Positions 23,781-27,692 of a stretch of DNA of 27,692 nucleotides are shown here, one piece after another. Within the stretch, counting starts at the first letter, position 1, and each line of letters opens with the position of its first letter. Source of the DNA: a virus. The notes under the pieces were generated by a model, which worked only from the letters and a program-made list of their open reading frames with translations, was not told where the DNA came from and did no database searches. The stretch is taken from IMG/VR virus record IMGVR_UViG_3300010318_000035, positions 1 through 27,692 of that record. One strand, given 5' to 3'. The position numbers and the translations under genes are program-made.

Positions 23781-25076
23781 ATGTACCTTACTGAAGAACT
23801 ACAAAACAAATGGGAAAAGGTGTTAAATCATCCTGATTTACCAGAAGTTCGTGATGCACACAAAAGGGCAGTATTAACTGTTCTTCTTGAAAATCAAGTA
23901 AATGAAGCAAAGAAATCTAGTATGACGATTACTGAGGCTGCTCCAGCAAACTCTGGTCTAGCAACACCTAGCACAAGTCATACTAATGCAAATATGGCTG
24001 GTTATGATCCAGTTTTGATTTCTCTACTTCGTCGTGCGCTACCAAATTTGATGGCGTTTGATGTTTGTGGAGTTCAACCTATGAAAGCTCCAACTGGACT
24101 CATATTTGCTATGAAGAGTAAGTATTCGACTCAAGGAGGAACTGAAGCACTACACGACGAAGCTCTTACATCTCATTCTGGTACAGGATCACATGCTGGT
24201 GGTGCTGATCCATTTGATGCGGCTTTAAGTTCAGGTACTGGATTGGGAACAACTGCTGGAGAAGCATTGGGGACAACTTCAGCTCCTGCTGGTGGAGTAT
24301 TTCAAGAAATGGCATTCAGTATCGAGAAGGTTTCTGTAGAAGCTAAGACTCGTGCTTTGAAAGCTGAATACTCAATGGAACTAGCACAAGACCTTAAAGC
24401 TGTTCATGGTCTTGATGCAGAAACTGAACTAGCAAACATTCTTTCTGCTGAAATTTTAGCAGAAATCAATCGTGAAGTAGTTCGTACCATCTATCAAAGT
24501 GCTGTTACAGGTGCTACGACAACTGCTACTCCTGGAACTTTTGACCTAGACGTTGATTCAAACGGTCGTTGGTCTGTTGAAAAGTACAAGGGGTTGATGG
24601 TTCAAATTGAAAGAGAAGCAAATGCGATTGCTAAGACTACTCGTAGAGGACGTGGAAACATTCTCATCTGCGATAGTGATACGGCAAGTGCTTTGAGTGT
24701 AGCTGGACTTCTTGATTGTGGTTCTGCTCTCAAAGACTCTCTCTCAGTAGATGATACTGGAAACACTTTTGTTGGTGTATTAAATGGACGTTTCAAAGTT
24801 TACATCGATCCATTTGCTCCACTTGGAAGCCACTTTATGGTTTTAGGCTTCAAGGGTGCAAATCAATATGATGCTGGACTATTCTACTGTCCTTATGTAC
24901 CTCTACAAATGGTTCGTGCAACTGACCAAGATTCTTTCCAACCAAAAATTGGATTTAAGACTCGTTATGGTCTAGTAGCAAATCCATTCTCGACTGCATC
25001 TGTTACTCAAGGTGCTGGTCTGAAAGATGGTGCTAATAACTACTACAGAAAGGTTAAGATTACTAACTTACTCTAA
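23781..25076 (+). CDS. gp23: Major capsid protein gp23
   Basis: 431 residues against 521 in T4; cyanophage gp23 proteins are similarly short. Characteristic segments are TEELQNKWEKVLNHPDLPEV, LLRRALPNLMAFDVCGVQPM, PTGLIFAMKSKY, KAEYSMELAQDLKAVHGLDA and KIGFKTRYGLVANPF. The sequence MTITE/AAPANSG gives a probable gp21 cleavage site after E52, fitting the (L/I)xE rule for removal of the N-terminal delta domain. Arginine is coded mostly by CGT (12 of 16) rather than AGA, unlike neighbouring genes, which suggests selection for high expression. A strong ribosome-binding site precedes it and a terminator follows it. Confidence 0.95.
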   Translation: MYLTEELQNKWEKVLNHPDLPEVRDAHKRAVLTVLLENQVNEAKKSSMTITEAAPANSGLATPSTSHTNANMAGYDPVLISLLRRALPNLMAFDVCGVQPMKAPTGLIFAMKSKYSTQGGTEALHDEALTSHSGTGSHAGGADPFDAALSSGTGLGTTAGEALGTTSAPAGGVFQEMAFSIEKVSVEAKTRALKAEYSMELAQDLKAVHGLDAETELANILSAEILAEINREVVRTIYQSAVTGATTTATPGTFDLDVDSNGRWSVEKYKGLMVQIEREANAIAKTTRRGRGNILICDSDTASALSVAGLLDCGSALKDSLSVDDTGNTFVGVLNGRFKVYIDPFAPLGSHFMVLGFKGANQYDAGLFYCPYVPLQMVRATDQDSFQPKIGFKTRYGLVANPFSTASVTQGAGLKDGANNYYRKVKITNLL

Positions 25077-25102
25077 TTCTGAAGTAGTATAATATATCAA
25101 AT

Positions 25103-25134
25103 AAAAAAGGGAGCCTTTATGGTTCCCTTTTTTT
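25103..25134 (+). terminator. Strong rho-independent terminator after gp23
   Basis: GGGAGCC (25109-25115) pairs with GGTTCCC (25121-25127), with one G-U pair and a TTTAT loop, flanked by A6 and T7. The flanking A and T tracts would let it act on both strands. It separates the capsid operon from the next transcription unit. Confidence 0.9.
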
Positions 25135-25191
25135 ATAGTTAAAATTGTAAGTTATTTTTATTATTATCTTTTTTTATAAAATATATTTTTC

Positions 25192-25221
25192 TTGACAGAG
25201 TTTGTATTATGTGTATATCAT
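25192..25221 (+). promoter_or_regulatory. Host sigma-70-type promoter
   Basis: The -35 box TTGACA (25192-25197) is perfect, and the -10 box TATCAT (25216-25221) matches 5 of 6 with an 18-bp spacer. It follows the gp23 terminator and faces the gp3-like, protease, uvsY and uvsW genes. It is probably an early promoter used by unmodified host polymerase. Confidence 0.65.
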
Positions 25222-25226
25222 AAATA
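25219..25226 (+). promoter_or_regulatory. Late promoter CATAAATA overlapping the host-type -10
   Basis: A NATAAATA match that shares bases 25219-25221 with the sigma-70 -10 box. It forms the loop of an 8-bp inverted repeat, GTGTATAT (25211-25218) / ATATGCAC (25226-25233, one G-U pair). Confidence 0.55.
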
Positions 25227-25259
25227 TATGCACTATAATAATATCACATAATAAATCAA

Positions 25260-25817
25260 ATGGCAACAGTAGATACCAGAAATTTTCAACCACCATTAAA
25301 TTTTGAGTTTGCAGTAGACAAACTAACTGACTTTAATTATTTTGTACAAAAAATAAATGTTCCTGATTTAAGTATAGGGCTTGCAAATAATGGTGGTGCT
25401 ACACCATTTTCACAAATTGCTTATACTGGAGATCATCTTGGATTTGGTGATCTTTCTATAGATTTTAAAGTTAATGAGGGTATGTATAACTGGTATGAAA
25501 TATTTTCTTGGATGCAGGGCATAGGTTTTCCAGAAAATATAGATCAATATGGAAAATTAAAAAGTGGAACAATACCAGATTTAAATGGAGATCTTCCATT
25601 AAAAGTAATACCACAAAGAACTCATGGTTTAATTTATGGTCAAGGAACATTAATAATAAACTCAAGTCAAAATGAGCCTGTATTAAAAATTTCTTTTATA
25701 GATATGCACCCAATATCTTTAGGTGAGCTATCTTTTGACACTAGAGAGAGCGACGTTTTATATGCTACAGCATCAGTAACTTTTAAATATGATTACTATA
25801 CAGTTGAAAAACTATAA
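25260..25817 (+). CDS. gp3: Tail tube-fold protein, probably gp3-like tail completion protein
   Basis: 185 residues against 176 in T4 gp3. The pattern FEFAVDKLTDFNYFVQKINV, LSIDFKVNEGMYNWYEIFSW and the C-terminal MHPISLGELSFDTRE...VTFKYDYYTVEKL is that of the tube-protein fold shared by gp19, gp3 and gp54. Size and position after gene 23 and before uvsY/uvsW, as in T4-like cyanophages, favour gp3, which ends the head-proximal tube. A second tube-like protein such as gp54 is less likely because of length. It has no clear ribosome-binding site and a 27-34 nt leader from the promoters upstream. Confidence 0.6.
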   Translation: MATVDTRNFQPPLNFEFAVDKLTDFNYFVQKINVPDLSIGLANNGGATPFSQIAYTGDHLGFGDLSIDFKVNEGMYNWYEIFSWMQGIGFPENIDQYGKLKSGTIPDLNGDLPLKVIPQRTHGLIYGQGTLIINSSQNEPVLKISFIDMHPISLGELSFDTRESDVLYATASVTFKYDYYTVEKL

Positions 25818-25830
25818 TAGGAGATTGTAA

Positions 25831-26187
25831 ATGTCAAAGAATAAAGTAACAAGAAAAATACCAAAAAGAATAAAAATAGGTTATTCAAATTTTAAAATAA
25901 TACCAAGATCCAAACATTGGGGCATTAGAAATAAAGCATATGGAATGTGTGAGCCAGAAAATGCTAAAATACAATACAATAATAACTTGAAAAAAGATGA
26001 ATTAGTTAATACAATACTACATGAAGTAATACATGGCATTGTATATATGTATGATATACCATTTAAAAATATGAAAGATGAAGAAAGTGTTGTGAGAAAA
26101 TTAGCAAATGGATTACATACCGTATTTAAAGATAACCCAAACTTTTTAGAATGGATTGCACAAAATTCAAATAAAAAAGATGATTAA
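25831..26187 (+). CDS. Small zinc metallopeptidase-like protein (HExxH)
   Basis: 118 residues; ATG preceded by TAGGAG. The motif TILHEVIHGIVYMYD gives HEVIH at 64-68, with DEESVVRKLANGL downstream (E84/E85 as a possible third zinc ligand) and the ending NPNFLEWI. This layout fits small HExxH proteins found in many phages and bacterial genomes, related in style to SprT/ImmA-type peptidases. The substrate is unknown. The N-terminus is very basic (KNKVTRKIPKRIKIG). It follows the gp3-like gene by 13 nt and overlaps the next gene by 8 nt. Confidence 0.6.
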   Translation: MSKNKVTRKIPKRIKIGYSNFKIIPRSKHWGIRNKAYGMCEPENAKIQYNNNLKKDELVNTILHEVIHGIVYMYDIPFKNMKDEESVVRKLANGLHTVFKDNPNFLEWIAQNSNKKDD

Positions 26188-26434
26188 CGATATACCAGAT
26201 TGGGTGTTTAAACTTAAAAAGGGTGATCATTTAATGATCACATTTCCATATACTAATGAGATTTTATTTGCTGAAGTTGTAGAAAATATTCCACAAGAAT
26301 TATACAGTTCATATATAGGAATACTAACAGTTAATTATATTAATAAGTTTACAAGACATGAAGATTTGTTGTATGATGATTATGCGTTAAATGGAACTAG
26401 CTTTAGTAGCTGGTATGCATATCAAGTGGTTTAA
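26180..26434 (+). CDS. Hypothetical protein between the peptidase and uvsY
   Basis: 84 residues from the ATG at 26180, which overlaps the previous stop by 8 nt, an arrangement also used at gp16/gp17. An upstream TTG at 26156 would add 8 residues but lies deeper inside the peptidase gene and is less likely. The sequence (INDIPDWVFKLKKGDHLMIT, FPYTNEILFAEVVENI, YALNGTSFSSWYAYQVV) is not one I recognise; it looks like a small beta-rich domain. It ends 2 nt before uvsY, so it is in the same operon. Confidence 0.6.
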   Translation: MINDIPDWVFKLKKGDHLMITFPYTNEILFAEVVENIPQELYSSYIGILTVNYINKFTRHEDLLYDDYALNGTSFSSWYAYQVV

Positions 26435-26436
26435 TT

Positions 26437-26868
26437 ATGAAATTAGAAGAAATTGAAGCTCTCTGGGAGCAAGATTCAAAAATAGATAGAACTGATTTAG
26501 ATAACGAAAGTCTAAAAATACCAAATTTACATAGCAAATATTATAAAATATATTTAAGAGAAAAGGTTCAGTTAAAATCTGAAGAGCAAGAGTATAAGCA
26601 ATACTATAAAGTAAAATATGAATATTATACTGGAAAAATGTCACAAGAAGAACTACAAGAACATGGATGGGAACCATTTCAATTTCTTTTAAAAAATGAT
26701 CTTCAAGTGTATATAGATTCCGATGCAGATATTTCAGATAGATTATTGAAGCTACAAGTTCAAAGAGAAAAAGTAGATTTATTAGAAAGTATAATAAAAA
26801 CATTAAATACTCGTGGCTTCTTAATAAAAAATGCTGTAGACTTCATTAAATTTACTAGTGGTAACTAG
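26437..26868 (+). CDS. uvsY: Recombination mediator UvsY
   Basis: 143 residues against 137 in T4. The start MKLEEIEALWEQDSKIDRTD, the central KYEYYTGKMSQEEL, and the end IIKTLNTRGFLIKNAVDFIK-FTSGN match T4 UvsY segment by segment (YTGR, IKSRGFAIKHAIEMRKFEAG in T4). UvsY loads UvsX recombinase onto gp32-covered single-stranded DNA for recombination-dependent replication and repair. Position next to uvsW, in the same direction, is as in T4. No separate promoter is visible, so it is probably read from the 25192 promoter. Confidence 0.9.
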   Translation: MKLEEIEALWEQDSKIDRTDLDNESLKIPNLHSKYYKIYLREKVQLKSEEQEYKQYYKVKYEYYTGKMSQEELQEHGWEPFQFLLKNDLQVYIDSDADISDRLLKLQVQREKVDLLESIIKTLNTRGFLIKNAVDFIKFTSGN

Positions 26869-26900
26869 TTAGTTCATCCAAAAACTACTATTTTTATCAA

Positions 26901-26908
26901 TATAAATA
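26901..26908 (+). promoter_or_regulatory. Late promoter TATAAATA of uvsW
   Basis: Exact consensus 39 bp before the uvsW ATG; the expected start is about 26914, just past the 5' arm of the hairpin at 26902-26945. T4 uvsW is also under late control. Confidence 0.75.
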
Positions 26909-26945
26909 TCCACAATATGAACACATTCCATAAGTGGATATTTGT
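26902..26945 (+). promoter_or_regulatory. Hairpin masking the uvsW ribosome-binding region
   Basis: AAATATCCAC (26904-26913) pairs perfectly with GTGGATATTT (26934-26943), extended by one G-U and one A-U pair to 12 bp, with a 20-nt loop. The 3' arm covers the 5-14 bases before the uvsW ATG (26948). Because the late promoter overlaps the 5' arm, only read-through RNA can form this stem. Confidence 0.7.
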
Positions 26946-26947
26946 TA

Positions 26948-27692
26948 ATGGAAAAAATTGTTGTAAAAAAACATAATGAAGTTTATATCAGTGTAGATAC
27001 ATCTTCATCAATACATAGAGAACTTTCCGACTTCTTTAAGTTTAAAGTGCCGGGCTATCAATTCATGCCAGCATATAAAATGAGAATATGGGATGGCTTC
27101 GTGCGTTTATATAATATGATGAATGGTCATATATATTATGGTCTTTTACCATATATACAAAAATTCTGCGAATCGAGACAATACCATTTAGAAATAGAAC
27201 CACAGCTTTTGGAAAAAAATTCTTTTTCAGAAAAAGATTGTGAAGATTTTTTAAAGACATTAGAACTACCATTTGAAGCAAGAGAATATCAAATAAAAGC
27301 AATACATAATGCAATAAAAAATAATAGGTCATTATTAGTATCTCCCACTGGTTCTGGCAAAAGTTTAATAATATACTCTTTGACAAGATATTACAACAAA
27401 AAAACATTAATTATTGTACCTACAATATCTCTTGTGTCTCAAATGTTTTCTGACTTTAAAGAGTATGCAAAGAATCAGCCACAATACCATGTAGATAAAG
27501 TTTGTCATCCAATTTATAGTGGAAAAGAAAAAATAACAGATAGTAATGTTGTAATATCTACATGGCAGTCAATTTATAAATTATCTAGAAAATGGTTTGA
27601 GCAGTTTGATGTTGTAATAGGAGATGAAGTTCACCTATTTAAAGCAAAATCATTAACTAGCATAATGGAAAAGTTGGATAAAACAAAATATC
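26948..27692 (+). CDS. uvsW: RNA-DNA / branch-migration helicase UvsW, 3'-truncated
   Basis: 248 codons are visible and the frame is open to the window end; T4 UvsW has 503 residues. The N-terminal part (FFKFKVPGYQFMPAYKMRIW, DGFVRLYN, YGLLPYIQKF) matches the UvsW substrate-recognition domain. It is followed by a superfamily 2 helicase core: EAREYQIKAIHNAI, Walker A SPTGSGKS (132-139), IIVPTISLVSQM, and DEVH (226-229). In T4 it unwinds R-loops and branched DNA, shutting off origin replication in favour of recombination-dependent replication. A late promoter and a masking hairpin precede it. Confidence 0.92.
   Translation, partial: MEKIVVKKHNEVYISVDTSSSIHRELSDFFKFKVPGYQFMPAYKMRIWDGFVRLYNMMNGHIYYGLLPYIQKFCESRQYHLEIEPQLLEKNSFSEKDCEDFLKTLELPFEAREYQIKAIHNAIKNNRSLLVSPTGSGKSLIIYSLTRYYNKKTLIIVPTISLVSQMFSDFKEYAKNQPQYHVDKVCHPIYSGKEKITDSNVVISTWQSIYKLSRKWFEQFDVVIGDEVHLFKAKSLTSIMEKLDKTKY

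Noticed and set aside
26156-26179. Longer TTG start for the 84-residue protein
   Set aside because: It would overlap the peptidase gene by 32 nt; the ATG at 26180 gives the 8-nt overlap used elsewhere in this genome.
26435-26803. 122-codon open frame on the minus strand
   Set aside because: It lies wholly antisense to uvsY, has a hydrophobic low-complexity translation typical of antisense AT-rich frames, and has no start signals.
27063-27407. 114-codon open frame on the minus strand
   Set aside because: It is antisense to the uvsW helicase core.

Overview
This AT-rich window comes from a T4-like (Tevenvirinae/cyanophage-type) contractile-tailed phage. All genes lie on the + strand, and tightly packed genes follow the T4 structural order. 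The order 13-14-15-16-17-18-19-20-(small core gene)-21-22-23-3-like-uvsY-uvsW, the low GC (about one third in lines counted by hand) and the marine-phage fibre modules suggest a marine myovirus. Its relatives are probably the cyanophages or Pelagibacter T4-like phages. The host assignment is inference; no host gene is visible. I see no tRNA, intein, transposon or CRISPR array.

Region 1 (1-11206) is an adhesion and lysis block. It holds a 5'-truncated fibre protein built of 18-residue coiled-coil repeats, a 1148-residue fibre with a YadA-like head domain, a 924-residue protein with four LamG-like domains, a small holin, and a short-fibre-like protein with a phage tail collar domain and six HxH motifs. 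The fibre genes share modules at protein and DNA level, including an exact 87-nt repeat between two genes.

Region 2 (11217-25076) is the morphogenesis module: neck proteins gp13 and gp14, tail terminator gp15, terminase gp16/gp17, sheath gp18, tube gp19, portal gp20, a small core-like protein, prohead protease gp21, scaffold gp22 and major capsid gp23. Two extra small genes sit between 21 and 22. gp13 carries an N-terminal domain that also occurs twice in the first fibre gene. A strong terminator follows gene 23.

Region 3 (25077-27692) begins with a host-type promoter overlapping a late promoter. It then encodes a gp3-like tail protein, a small HExxH metalloprotease-like protein, an unknown 84-residue protein, UvsY and the 5' half of UvsW. 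These last two belong to recombination-dependent replication.

Regulation is the most interesting layer. Eleven intergenic NATAAATA motifs (T4/cyanophage late promoter consensus) precede structural genes, and several lie inside inverted repeats. At uvsW the late promoter lies on the 5' arm of a hairpin whose 3' arm covers the ribosome-binding region. Read-through RNA would therefore be masked and late RNA would be open. The holin start codon lies in a separate 15-bp hairpin.
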